64,000 nt of DNA from assembly GCA_018242625.1 (NCBI GenBank), contig JAFEBO010000008.1:806001-870000 (forward strand). The letters are read 5' to 3'. Of the stretch, positions 16,689 to 25,543 are shown piece after piece (the stretch's first letter is position 1; every line of letters starts with the position of its first letter). Origin of the DNA: Planctomycetota bacterium. GTDB taxonomy: Bacteria; Planctomycetota; Phycisphaerae; Phycisphaerales; UBA1924. The notes beneath the pieces were generated by a model that was not told where the DNA came from, made no database searches, and worked only from the letters and a program-made list of their open reading frames with translations. A program made the translations under genes and the position numbers.

Positions 16689-17269
16689 AGTCATGGGTGG
16701 ATCGAGCTCTCGCGATCTTGTTCTCGGGATTTGCGTGTCTTTTCGTCTCGTTGTTCTTTCAATGGCGCGCAGACGCCGGCCGTCTGTCGGACACCCAGGA
16801 TCGAGACGCTCAGGTCGCCGCTCTGCTCAAAGAGGTTTACACCCTGCGGGCAATGCCGGCGGTTGTGGAAGACGGACCAGTCCGTGAGGAACGAATCCTC
16901 GGCATGGTTTCCGATGCGCTCTCGCAGGCCGGAGTCAATCCAAGTGCCATACGCGACGTGGGAGTTGAAGGACAGAGCGGTGCGGGTCCGGGCTATCGGC
17001 GGCAGGGCATCCGGGTGCAGCTCGATCCGTTGATCCTGCCCGACCTCGGCCGCTTTCTGGCCACATGGAGGCAGCTGCACCCGTCGTGGATCCCTGCCGC
17101 TGTCAACCTCTCCTCTTTGCAGCGCGGAGATTTGAACGGTCGTGAGAACGAAGAGCTCCCCAAGTGGTCTGTGGCGGTCGTGTTTGCCTGCACCTATCTG
17201 GAAAACGGGGGTGCCCGGGCCGCTGCACCCGCTCGCGCAATGCCACCCGCGGAGGTAACCCTTCGATGA
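16685..17269 (+). CDS. GspM/PilO-like inner-membrane protein
   Basis: The 194-residue protein has an N-terminal membrane helix (ALAILFSGFACLFVSLFF, about 8-25), a coiled-coil stretch (about 30-60) and a C-terminal alpha-beta domain. This matches the layout of GspM and PilO, which dimerise with GspL/PilN in the inner-membrane platform. Primary sequence similarity is low, and the call depends on position after the L-like gene. Its ATG overlaps the previous stop (ATGA), and the next gene overlaps its stop in the same way. Confidence 0.55.
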   Translation: MKSWVDRALAILFSGFACLFVSLFFQWRADAGRLSDTQDRDAQVAALLKEVYTLRAMPAVVEDGPVREERILGMVSDALSQAGVNPSAIRDVGVEGQSGAGPGYRRQGIRVQLDPLILPDLGRFLATWRQLHPSWIPAAVNLSSLQRGDLNGRENEELPKWSVAVVFACTYLENGGARAAAPARAMPPAEVTLR

Positions 17270-17880
17270 GCTTGCATGTCACCAGGCGGTGCTCCCGCAT
17301 CTGCCCTCCTGCGCTCTTGCTGAGTGTGGTCGCGCTCTGCGCTCAGGGCTGTGCAACAGCGGCTCGCAGGGATGCCTATTCCCCCATTTCTGAAAGTGCG
17401 CGGGACACTAGGCGGGCCATGGAACTGAACGCCCAGGCATTACCCTACATGGACAAGGGCGACCTGACCTCGCTCGCAAGGGCGGAGGAGCTTTTGCGGC
17501 AGGCGTTGAGCGCCGACCTCTACTTCGGCCCCGCCCACAACAACCTCGGAGTGATCTATTTGCAGGAGGGCAAGTACTACGAAGCCGCGGGAGAGTTTGA
17601 ATGGGCCCGCCGGCTCCTCCCGGGCCATCCGGATCCCCGGGTCAACCTTGCGTTGACGCTTGAGTCCGCTGGCCGCAACGACGAAGCAATTGCGACTTAC
17701 CGCACCGCCCTGGAGGTTTACCCCGACTACGTCGCTGCGATGCAGGGACTAGCACGTCTCCAGATCAAGAACGGCAAACCGGACGACAAGACCGCAGGCC
17801 TACTGCGTGAGGTCGCGATGCGTGGGGAAACTCCGCAATGGCGCGACTGGGCCAGAGAAGAACTGACGCGCACCCGCTGA
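17266..17880 (+). CDS. TPR-repeat lipoprotein of the secretion operon
   Basis: The 204-residue product begins with a lipoprotein signal whose lipobox ends AQGC (Cys at about residue 27), followed by two to three tetratricopeptide repeats (YFGPAHNNLGVIYLQEGKYY and DPRVNLALTLESAGRNDEAI are clear). It should be an outer-membrane-anchored or periplasmic scaffold, comparable to the pilotin-like PilF/PilW lipoproteins that help secretins assemble. The ATG at 17266 overlaps the stop of the M-like gene; a longer frame from 17164 would overlap that gene and is rejected. It is the last gene of the operon. GspF and pseudopilin genes are not in the window. Confidence 0.7.
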   Translation: MSLHVTRRCSRICPPALLLSVVALCAQGCATAARRDAYSPISESARDTRRAMELNAQALPYMDKGDLTSLARAEELLRQALSADLYFGPAHNNLGVIYLQEGKYYEAAGEFEWARRLLPGHPDPRVNLALTLESAGRNDEAIATYRTALEVYPDYVAAMQGLARLQIKNGKPDDKTAGLLREVAMRGETPQWRDWAREELTRTR

Positions 17881-18059
17881 CCCCCCGGGCTGCCGCACCG
17901 GCATCCTCCCTTCATCGTTGCAGGAGGAATCGCACCCCTGCCGGGGCCTCTCCCGGTGAATTCAGCATTTCCCAATCCTCTGAGCGCCGCTACGGGACAA
18001 GCCGGCTCCGCGGACACGAACGGGTTACGCCAGAAAGACGGAGTGACTGGAGAATGCCT

Positions 18060-20957
18060 CTAGTGCCCTTCGCCCGAGGCCGTCGGACTCTTGCTTTCCC
18101 CCTCGGAAGGCGTCTGGTTCGGGCGAACCGTGACCACGATCGCCTTCTCGGGGGCGTAGTACTTGGCGAACGCCTTTTGGACATCTCCTGTGGTCATGGC
18201 CTGATAGGCAGCCGGATCATCCACGATTTCCTCAAGCGTGAGCCCGCGGAATGTCATCTGGTCCAGCCGCTGCGTCCAGTAGGCCGGATCCTTGAGCTGA
18301 TCCGCAAAGGTGTTGGCCATCTGCTTCTTCGCTACATCGAGCTCTTCCGGCGTCGGTCCATCCTTGGCAAAGGTCGCGTACATCGACGCCAGCTTGTCGA
18401 CAAGCGGCTGCACCTTTGATGGCTCCGTGGGTGCGCCCGCAGAAAAGACTCCGAAGCCCGGATAGGTCGTTCCAGGACGGGAGCTCGCCGAGATGCTGTA
18501 CACCAGCTGCGCGTCCTCACGCACTTCCTTGATCATCCGCGTTGACAGGATACGGGCCGCCATCGCCATTGCTCTCGCGTCGGCACGGTTGGCCTGATCG
18601 GCACCGTAAAAACCCGAATACACGAACGCTTGCGGCGTGGGAGTATCCAGCACCTTCTCAACAATCCTCGGACCGGCAGGCTTTTCAAGCTTGCGAAGCG
18701 ATGCAAAGGTCGTTGGCGAGACTTTGTCGCGCGAGGGGAGCGATCCCAGATACCGTTCCGCGAGCGCAACTGCCTTCTCTCGCGGCAGATCTCCCACGAT
18801 CACCACCTCGATCGGCGATTCTTTCACCATCTTGTTCAGCCAGGCCTGCGACGCCTCGAGCGACAAATGATCCAGTTGCTCGGGTGTGATTATCTGGGTT
18901 CTGGGATCCGATTCCGGGTAAGGCGCCGTCATGGAGGTGCGCATCCCCAGCGCCAGCGGGTTCTTGGCCGACATCTCGAGCATTTCCCGGGTTGTCGTCT
19001 TGAACTGATCGAACGAGGCGGCCTCGATCTTCGGCTCGGTCAGAAGGAGGTATGCCAGCTGGAATCCCGTCTCCAGCTCTTCGGGACTTCCGCTGATGTT
19101 GAGCGACATCCCGTCGCCCGCAGCCGCGGCCATACCGCCGCCTCCGCGCCCGCCACGACCGCCGCCTCCGAATCCGCCGCCCCCTCGCACGTTGACCTTC
19201 CGGCCGGTCATCAGTTCCCGGATGTCGCTCGACGTCAGATGCTGCGTCGCCTGCCGTCCCCAGGCCAACTGCGCGGCACTGGTGATCCCCCGGTTCTGCG
19301 CATTCTCGAGCAGTTCGCCGCCGATAAGAGCGATCTGCACGCTCGCCTGGTTCTTGCGATCATCCATGAACTTGTAGTGGACACGGACGTTGTTGTTCAG
19401 CCAGCCCGACCACACCTGGCTCGGAGCGTTTTCGGTGAAATCCACAAACTTGCCGCCCTTTGGAAGGGTGGCCATGAGCTCGGTCGCGCGAACCGCCTCG
19501 GTCTCCTGCGTGGGCTTGACCTCAAGAGCCGCCGTGCCGATTTCCAGCAGCTGCGCCTCCGTCGGCACGCCCGGACCCGAGGGCAGCGTCGCGATAAACG
19601 CGACCGCCTTCGTGTCGAACTCCTTCGCGAATCGCTTCTCGACCTCTTCCTCCTTGATCGTCGGGAGCAATCTCTTCAGCAAGTCAAGCCGCTGAGAGGG
19701 AGAGAGAACCGGTTCGCCCGAAGTTACGGCGCCGTTCATGCGAGTGATCAACGCCGACATCGGGATCGTGCTCTCTGTCTCAACCGCTCGCTCGGCCGAT
19801 GCGATCATCTCCTTCTTGACATCCTCGATTTCCCGAGCAAAGAAGCCGAACGTCTTCGCTCGCTGCATCTCGAGCGCAAGTTCCTGCAGGGCTTCCTTCC
19901 ACTTGCCCGGCTTGGCATTGCCGGTCAGTTCTGCCGTATAGATCACGTTCCCCTGGTTCCCCATCGAAGCACGCCCGCCCAGATAGCTCGTGCTGCCCTG
20001 GGCGACCTTGTCGCTCAGGCGGCGATTGAAGGCCATTTCAGCGATCCCCGCCACAAGCTCATCCCGGTACTGAGGCTCTGTCGTGATAGCCGGGCGTCCG
20101 GGCTCAAGTCGAACGATCTGAAGCTCTTCGCCGCGCACCTCCGGATCGCTCGCCACAATCGCAAAACTCTTGTCGTAGGCCCTGATCCCTACTTCCTGAG
20201 CCGTCGGGCGAGGTTTCTTTGGCAGTGACCCGAATTTCTCTTTGATCAGCTCGACGATCTTCGCAGGGTCCGTGTCGGCAACCACCATCATCGTTGCATT
20301 GGACGCTCCGTACCACTTGCCGTAGTAATCCTGAAAGTCCGGCTGCATGACGCCGTTGATCGTCTGCTCCGTCCCGATCGTTATCCGCTCGCCGTAAATC
20401 GAGCCGGGGGCGAGATGCTCGATCACATAGAACCCGGTCCGCTGCCGCCCGGAAAGGCCACGCCGTCGCTCTTCTTGAATGATCCCGCGTTCCTCGTCGA
20501 TCTCGTGCGGGATCAGCGACAGGCGTCCCGTCACGTCCGCAAAGAACGTCAGACCCTTGGAGAGCGTCTCGGTCTCGGTGTTGGGCAGCGTGAGCTGATA
20601 CGTCGTTTGCTCCATGTTCGTGAACGCGTTCTGGTCGCGGCCGAACTGCATGCCAAGCGACTGGAAGAACGGCACGAGCGTTCCCGGTGCGAAGTTCTCC
20701 GAACCGTTGAACGCCATGTGCTCGAGGTAGTGCGCAATGCCGCGCTGCCGATCGGTTTCATTCAACGACCCGGTGTGCATGTGAACCCACATCACCGCCC
20801 GGCCCGGCGGCACCGAGGCCTTCCGGACTATGTACCGAAGCCCGTTGTCCAGTTGGCCCGTGACCAACGATGGATCGGTTGGGAGGGGCTGAGCCATTAC
20901 GACAGAGCTGACGAGACCGACGAATGCGAACGCAAGCGGGTGGGTGTTTCTAAGCAT
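18060..20957 (-). CDS. M16-family (pitrilysin-like) zinc metalloprotease
   Basis: This 965-residue exported protein has a signal peptide (cleavage near VVMA-QPL) and two M16 halves. The first carries the inverted zinc motif HYLEH at residues 76-80 and the downstream Glu region HEIDEERGIIQEERRRG. The second half, inactive as usual in the family, includes PIEVVIVGDLPREKAVALAE. A Gly/Arg-rich loop (GGGGFGGGGRGGRGGGG, around residue 590) interrupts the middle and resembles low-complexity loops more typical of RNA-binding proteins. It probably degrades peptides in the periplasm. It lies 60 nt downstream of hisD on the same strand; co-transcription is possible but unrelated in function. Confidence 0.85.
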   Translation of the reverse strand: MLRNTHPLAFAFVGLVSSVVMAQPLPTDPSLVTGQLDNGLRYIVRKASVPPGRAVMWVHMHTGSLNETDRQRGIAHYLEHMAFNGSENFAPGTLVPFFQSLGMQFGRDQNAFTNMEQTTYQLTLPNTETETLSKGLTFFADVTGRLSLIPHEIDEERGIIQEERRRGLSGRQRTGFYVIEHLAPGSIYGERITIGTEQTINGVMQPDFQDYYGKWYGASNATMMVVADTDPAKIVELIKEKFGSLPKKPRPTAQEVGIRAYDKSFAIVASDPEVRGEELQIVRLEPGRPAITTEPQYRDELVAGIAEMAFNRRLSDKVAQGSTSYLGGRASMGNQGNVIYTAELTGNAKPGKWKEALQELALEMQRAKTFGFFAREIEDVKKEMIASAERAVETESTIPMSALITRMNGAVTSGEPVLSPSQRLDLLKRLLPTIKEEEVEKRFAKEFDTKAVAFIATLPSGPGVPTEAQLLEIGTAALEVKPTQETEAVRATELMATLPKGGKFVDFTENAPSQVWSGWLNNNVRVHYKFMDDRKNQASVQIALIGGELLENAQNRGITSAAQLAWGRQATQHLTSSDIRELMTGRKVNVRGGGGFGGGGRGGRGGGGMAAAAGDGMSLNISGSPEELETGFQLAYLLLTEPKIEAASFDQFKTTTREMLEMSAKNPLALGMRTSMTAPYPESDPRTQIITPEQLDHLSLEASQAWLNKMVKESPIEVVIVGDLPREKAVALAERYLGSLPSRDKVSPTTFASLRKLEKPAGPRIVEKVLDTPTPQAFVYSGFYGADQANRADARAMAMAARILSTRMIKEVREDAQLVYSISASSRPGTTYPGFGVFSAGAPTEPSKVQPLVDKLASMYATFAKDGPTPEELDVAKKQMANTFADQLKDPAYWTQRLDQMTFRGLTLEEIVDDPAAYQAMTTGDVQKAFAKYYAPEKAIVVTVRPNQTPSEGESKSPTASGEGH

Positions 20958-21017
20958 GGAAGGCCCCTGAGGTTGGGTAACTTTTGATGGCCTGAAAAGA
21001 CAGTCCCCCGAAGTCTA

Positions 21018-22337
21018 TCAGAATGCCGCGGAAACAGGTGTTGCCCCGGGGTAATCCGCCGAAAGCGGGATCCGACACTCGGCAGAGCGGGCGTGGGCCT
21101 CCAAATGCTCAATTCTCGCGAATGAAGCGGCGTCGAGGATCAGCGGAGCGCTCTCCATCGGACGGTCGATCCGGATCCAAGTTCTCATGCGGAGAAATGT
21201 GAAAACGGACAGGCCGGCACGAAATCTCGAACTGCCCCCGGTGGGCAGTACGTGGTTAGGGCCAGCCCCGTAATCGCCGAACACCTCCGCCGCGGCCTCG
21301 CCGACAAACACGGCACCCGCGTTTCGAACCAGACCGAGCAAGTCCGGCGCGTCACGGGTAACAATCTCCAGATGCTCAGGCCCTATCTGATCGCTTAGAC
21401 CGACAGCCTCGGTGGTGTCGCGTGCAAGGAGTGAGATCCCCTGGCGCATGGACTCCCTCGCAATCTCGCGTGTGGGAAGGGTCTCCAGCTGGGTTTCCAC
21501 TTCCTCCCGAACCCGCTGAATGACGTCTCGACCGATTGCGATGAGAACTGGAATCGCGTCGGTATCGTGCTCCGCCTGCGCCAGAAGATCGGCCGCCACC
21601 ACCGCCGGTCGAGCAGAATCGTCAGCGATCACGACCAGTTCGGACGGACCGGCGAGCATATCGATGCCGGTCTGCGCGCTGACGAGTTGTTTTGCCGCCG
21701 TCACCCACCGATTTCCCGGCCCGACGATCATGTCGCATGCTGGGAGACCAAAGAGGCCCCTCGCGACCACGGCGATCCCCTGTACACCACCAAACGTCAC
21801 AACGGCCTGCGCTCCGGCGATCGCCGCGGCGGCAAGAACGCTATCCGTCGGACGAGGAGACACAACAACAATCGACTCGACCCCCGCCGCGCGTGCGGTT
21901 ACGGCCGTCATGAGCACAGAAGATGGGAGCGGATAGCGTCCGCCCGGCGCGTAACAGGCGGCCGATCGAACGGGGACGCACTCATGGCCGGCGACCCCTC
22001 CCGGAATGGCGATCTGCATCCCGGACACACTGGCGCGCTGCGCCATCGCGAAGGTCTCAATCCGCGCCGCGGTGCGCTCCAACAGCTTGCGCTGGGAAGC
22101 AGCGATCCGCTCCAGCGCCCCCCGCAGCTCTGGTGCTCCGAGCACAACCGGTTCGCCCGCACGATAATCGCCGAAGCGGAGGGCGTACTCCATCGCGGCG
22201 GGCTCTCCCCGGGCATCGATGTCTTCCAGAATGCTTCGCGCCGCGGCGAGAGTCTCCCGATCGACAGGAGCGGCACGCGTACGTGCGAGCGAAGCGGCAT
22301 CGATCGTTGGCAGCAGCAAGGATTTCACCGGCGGCAC
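21018..22337 (-). CDS. hisD: Histidinol dehydrogenase
   Basis: The 439-residue protein is full length and carries the family signature regions: APGGRYPLPSSVLM, GPGNRWVTAAKQLV, GPSELVVIADDSA, QAEHDTDAIP (zinc/substrate residues) and GPEHLEIVT. It oxidises L-histidinol to L-histidine in two NAD-dependent steps, the last reactions of the pathway. The start is a GTG overlapping the end of the hisA/I/E gene by 13 nt. It is the last gene of the operon. Confidence 0.95.
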   Translation of the reverse strand: MPPVKSLLLPTIDAASLARTRAAPVDRETLAAARSILEDIDARGEPAAMEYALRFGDYRAGEPVVLGAPELRGALERIAASQRKLLERTAARIETFAMAQRASVSGMQIAIPGGVAGHECVPVRSAACYAPGGRYPLPSSVLMTAVTARAAGVESIVVVSPRPTDSVLAAAAIAGAQAVVTFGGVQGIAVVARGLFGLPACDMIVGPGNRWVTAAKQLVSAQTGIDMLAGPSELVVIADDSARPAVVAADLLAQAEHDTDAIPVLIAIGRDVIQRVREEVETQLETLPTREIARESMRQGISLLARDTTEAVGLSDQIGPEHLEIVTRDAPDLLGLVRNAGAVFVGEAAAEVFGDYGAGPNHVLPTGGSSRFRAGLSVFTFLRMRTWIRIDRPMESAPLILDAASFARIEHLEAHARSAECRIPLSADYPGATPVSAAF

Positions 22338-23599
22338 TCCCGCGAAGGCTTCGCATTTCCCGGGCGACGAGTGATCTTGAGCGCTCGTCGGTCGAGTTCC
22401 GCACCGACCTCAGAGAGTTCAACACCGGAACGCTGCATCGCAACCAGGAGAAAGTACAGCAGGTCCGCGGCCTCCCGGGTGACTTCAGCCGATCCAGAAG
22501 CCTCCGCAAGCTCCCGCGCCTCCTCGACGAGCTTCGACTCCAGCAGCGCGGGATTATCCAGCAGACGCCGGGTGTACGACTTCGGGTCGGCGCCGATGGA
22601 CTGGGTCCGGATCCGCTTCAGCAGGGATTCCAATCCTTGCTCATCTCCCCAGCATGTGCCGGTGCCCTTGTGACAAAACCCCGGGCCACTCTGGCGGACC
22701 ACAAACCGAAGGGCATCACGATCGCAATCGAGATCAACGCGAATCAGTTGCTGGGTATCTCCCGAGGTCTCACCCTTGCGCCAGAGCCCTCGGCGACGCG
22801 AGTGATAGATTCCGCTTCGTGAACGAATCGCTTCACGCAGGCTCTCGGCGCTGGAATATACCAGGCCCAATGCCCGACCCGACTCATTCACGACAACTGT
22901 TGGCCAAAGACCATCAGGGCGATCGGACCGGAGCGGAGCGGCGATCGCCTCGCCCAGATCCAGCCTGCCGGTATAAAGCGCCATGCCTATCTGGGCATCC
23001 GCCCCGAGCGCATCGAGCGCCGCGATATCCTGCGCCGTCGTGACGCCGCCCGCGATCGTGACGCGCGCCGGACCGGCAGCCTCAACGAGCCGCGGCACAA
23101 GATCCAGGCTTGTGCCTCCGAGCCTGCCTTCCTTCTCAACAAATGTGACGAGGAAGCCCCCCACAAGTCCTTCAAGACGCTTCATGCGTTCGAGAATGGA
23201 TTCACCCGTGCGGGTCTGCCATCCTTCGACAACGACCTCGCCGTCGCGCGCGTCGAGCGCCGCGATGAGTCGCTGCGCCGGAAGATTGCGCAAGAACTCC
23301 GGCGTGGCGGCAGTGCCGATGACAATCTTCGCGGCGCCGGCGTCGAGCCAGTCGATCGCGGTTTGAACATCGCGAATGCCGCCACCGACCCGGATCGGTG
23401 CTTTCGGCAAAAGGGGCGTGATGAGCGGGCGGTTCGATCCGCGGCCGAGCGCCGCATCGAGATCCACCACGGCGATCTCCCCCGCCACCGCGAATCGCTC
23501 CGCGATCGGCGCGGGATCGCCGGCCTCCAACGCAAACTCCTTGCCGCCGATGAGCTGGACCGTGCGCCCGCCCATGAGATCGATTGAGGGAATAATCAA
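22325..23599 (-). CDS. hisA-hisIE: HisA-HisI-HisE trifunctional fusion
   Basis: The 424-residue product joins three enzymes. Residues 1-240 are HisA, the ProFAR isomerase barrel (IIPSIDLMGGRTVQL, then IRVGGGIRD and VTIAGGVTT). Residues about 245-325 are HisI, phosphoribosyl-AMP cyclohydrolase (SRRRGLWRKGETSGDTQ and the zinc-binding CDRDALRF / GPGFCHKGTGTCW). Residues about 335-415 are HisE, phosphoribosyl-ATP pyrophosphatase (YTRRLLDNPALLESKLVEEA, then EAADLLYFLL). It thus performs steps 2, 3 and 4. I chose TTG 23599, overlapping the hisF stop (TTGA), with GGAGG upstream; the longer frame is antisense-like. Confidence 0.92.
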   Translation of the reverse strand: MIIPSIDLMGGRTVQLIGGKEFALEAGDPAPIAERFAVAGEIAVVDLDAALGRGSNRPLITPLLPKAPIRVGGGIRDVQTAIDWLDAGAAKIVIGTAATPEFLRNLPAQRLIAALDARDGEVVVEGWQTRTGESILERMKRLEGLVGGFLVTFVEKEGRLGGTSLDLVPRLVEAAGPARVTIAGGVTTAQDIAALDALGADAQIGMALYTGRLDLGEAIAAPLRSDRPDGLWPTVVVNESGRALGLVYSSAESLREAIRSRSGIYHSRRRGLWRKGETSGDTQQLIRVDLDCDRDALRFVVRQSGPGFCHKGTGTCWGDEQGLESLLKRIRTQSIGADPKSYTRRLLDNPALLESKLVEEARELAEASGSAEVTREAADLLYFLLVAMQRSGVELSEVGAELDRRALKITRRPGNAKPSRECRR

Positions 23600-24348
23600 A
23601 GCCGGACCTCCACCTGGTGCTGACGCAGGAACTCTTTCACTTCCGAGATCTGAAACTGCCGATCGTGGAAAATGCTGGCGGCCAGAACGGCTTCGGCACC
23701 GCATTGGACGGCTCGCAGCAAGTCTTCAGGGCCCGCCGCACCGCCCGAGGCGATGACCGGAATGGAAACGGCAGACGCGACCGAACGGATGAGATCAAGG
23801 TCATAACCACTACGTGTTCCGTCGCGATCCCAGCTGGTGAGGAGAATTTCTCCCGCGCCGAGCGACTGTGAATGAACAGCCCATTGCACCGCGTCCCTGC
23901 CACTCGCATTCGAGCCGGAGCGGACCATGACCCGCCAGGCCCCTTCCATGTGCCGCGCATCGATCGCGACGACGACACACTGCGCGCCGAATCGCGCGGC
24001 GCACTCGGCGATCAGTTCAGGCCGTGAGACGGCGGCGCTATTCACTGCAATCTTGTCGGCACCGGCATCGAGCAGCCGCAACGCGTCGTCGACCGAGCGC
24101 ACTCCGCCCCCCACCGTCAACGGAATGCCCAGTGTGCGGCGGACCGCTCGGACGCAGTCCAAAGCCGTCGCACGGTTGTCCGTCGTAGCCGAAACATCCA
24201 GCAGCGCCAACTCATCCGCTCCCTCGGACTCGTAGCGTGCGGCGAGTTCAGCCGGATCGCCCGCATCGCGCAACCCTGCAAAGTTCACACCTTTGACCAC
24301 ACGGCCATCTCGAACATCAAGACACGGAATGATCCGACGGCTCAGCAT
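23596..24348 (-). CDS. hisF: Imidazole glycerol phosphate synthase, cyclase subunit
   Basis: The 250-residue barrel begins MLSRRIIPCLDVRDGRVVKG with the catalytic Asp of CLDV, and shows LTVGGGVRSVDDA, VVAIDARH (second catalytic Asp) and LLTSWDRDGT. With HisH it converts PRFAR and ammonia to imidazole glycerol phosphate and AICAR. The ATG at 24348 overlaps the hisH stop by 7 nt, which fits equal synthesis of the two subunits. Confidence 0.95.
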   Translation of the reverse strand: MLSRRIIPCLDVRDGRVVKGVNFAGLRDAGDPAELAARYESEGADELALLDVSATTDNRATALDCVRAVRRTLGIPLTVGGGVRSVDDALRLLDAGADKIAVNSAAVSRPELIAECAARFGAQCVVVAIDARHMEGAWRVMVRSGSNASGRDAVQWAVHSQSLGAGEILLTSWDRDGTRSGYDLDLIRSVASAVSIPVIASGGAAGPEDLLRAVQCGAEAVLAASIFHDRQFQISEVKEFLRQHQVEVRL

Positions 24349-24959
24349 GTCACCGCCTCCGCAGACACTTCCAGCCATCTCCAGAGCATGTCCAATCCCT
24401 CCCGGCCCGACAATTCCGGATGGAACTGACAAGCCACGACGTTGCCCCGCTCGATGGCGGAGACGAACGGGCCGCCGTAGTTCGTAACAGCGGCGGTCCA
24501 GCCGGGAGGCGGATCGATCAGGCGGTAGGAGTTGGCAAAGTACATCGCGCCCGAGCGCAATACACGAGCCTCCTGCACCTCGACCTTGTTCCATCCCATC
24601 TGCGGAATGCGGACATCTGCCGCAAATCGCTGAGCCGCGCCGCTGATCAGACCAAGCCCGCCAATACCGGGGCTTTCCTCGCTTGCCTCGCAAAGAAGCT
24701 GCAGTCCAAGGCAAATGGCGAGTGTCGGACGATCGTCCTTCACTCTTGATTGCAGGAGAGACACCAGGCCGCGACGCTCCAGCGAGGCCATCGCGGGGCC
24801 GAACGCTCCCACTCCGGGCAGAACGAGGAGGTGCGCTCGATCGATCTCTGACGGATCGTCGCTGACAAGCGTTCGAATCCGCAACCGGTCGAACGCCGCC
24901 TGCACCGACGCCAGGTTGGCGCTCCCGGTGCGGACGATGACCACTTCATGCGAGTTCAC
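24342..24959 (-). CDS. hisH: Imidazole glycerol phosphate synthase, glutamine amidotransferase subunit
   Basis: The 205-residue class I amidotransferase has the oxyanion/nucleophile region LAICLGLQLL (catalytic Cys near residue 83) and the His-Glu pair in CQFHPELSG. The initial VIVRTGSANLASV replaces the more common DYGxGN start. It supplies ammonia to HisF. It starts with GTG overlapping the hisB stop (GTGA). Confidence 0.93.
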   Translation of the reverse strand: MNSHEVVIVRTGSANLASVQAAFDRLRIRTLVSDDPSEIDRAHLLVLPGVGAFGPAMASLERRGLVSLLQSRVKDDRPTLAICLGLQLLCEASEESPGIGGLGLISGAAQRFAADVRIPQMGWNKVEVQEARVLRSGAMYFANSYRLIDPPPGWTAAVTNYGGPFVSAIERGNVVACQFHPELSGREGLDMLWRWLEVSAEAVTC

Positions 24960-25543
24960 AGAACCCCCTTCGTGCTGGGTACGGATGAATCGGACGTACG
25001 TGCGATCGCCTGTCTCAGAGCGAGCGCAATCGCTTTGAACGCGGCTTCGGCACGGTGATGGTCATTCTCGCCGCGAAGAACGTCGACGTGCAGTGTTGCA
25101 CGCATCGCGGTTGCGAGCGACGAGAGAACATGCGTGATGTTCTCGCAGGCCAGGCCTCCCACGGCATCGCGCCGCAGATCAAGACTGATGGCCGCGAAAG
25201 GTCTCCCGGAGAAATCGATGACCGCGCGGGCCAGCGACTCATCCAGCGGCGCATACGCGTACCCGAATCGGGCAAATCCCTTCCTTTCTCCCAGCGCGTT
25301 GTCGATCGCGGACCCCAGCGCCAGCGCGCAATCTTCCGCCGTGTGATGATCGTCGATTTCCAGATCGCCGGTGCAGCGGAGCTGGAAATCGATTCCGGAA
25401 TGACGTGCTATCGCACACAGCAGATGATCGAGAAACCCGATACCGGTTGTGACAGCGGCGTCCCCGGCGCCATCGAGCTTGATGGACACCTCGATCTGCG
25501 TCTCGCGGCTCTTGCGTTCAAGCTTGCACGTGCGGTCATTCAT
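24956..25543 (-). CDS. hisB: Imidazoleglycerol-phosphate dehydratase
   Basis: The 195-residue enzyme shows both metal-binding repeats: FLDHLLCAIARHSG with DLEIDDHHTAEDCALALG, and the second set with RGENDHHRAEAAFKAIALAL. It dehydrates imidazole glycerol phosphate to imidazole acetol phosphate. It is the monofunctional type without the N-terminal phosphatase of enterobacterial HisB; that activity appears to be supplied by the HAD domain fused to HisC upstream. ATG 25543 overlaps the upstream stop (ATGA). Confidence 0.95.
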   Translation of the reverse strand: MNDRTCKLERKSRETQIEVSIKLDGAGDAAVTTGIGFLDHLLCAIARHSGIDFQLRCTGDLEIDDHHTAEDCALALGSAIDNALGERKGFARFGYAYAPLDESLARAVIDFSGRPFAAISLDLRRDAVGGLACENITHVLSSLATAMRATLHVDVLRGENDHHRAEAAFKAIALALRQAIARTSDSSVPSTKGVL

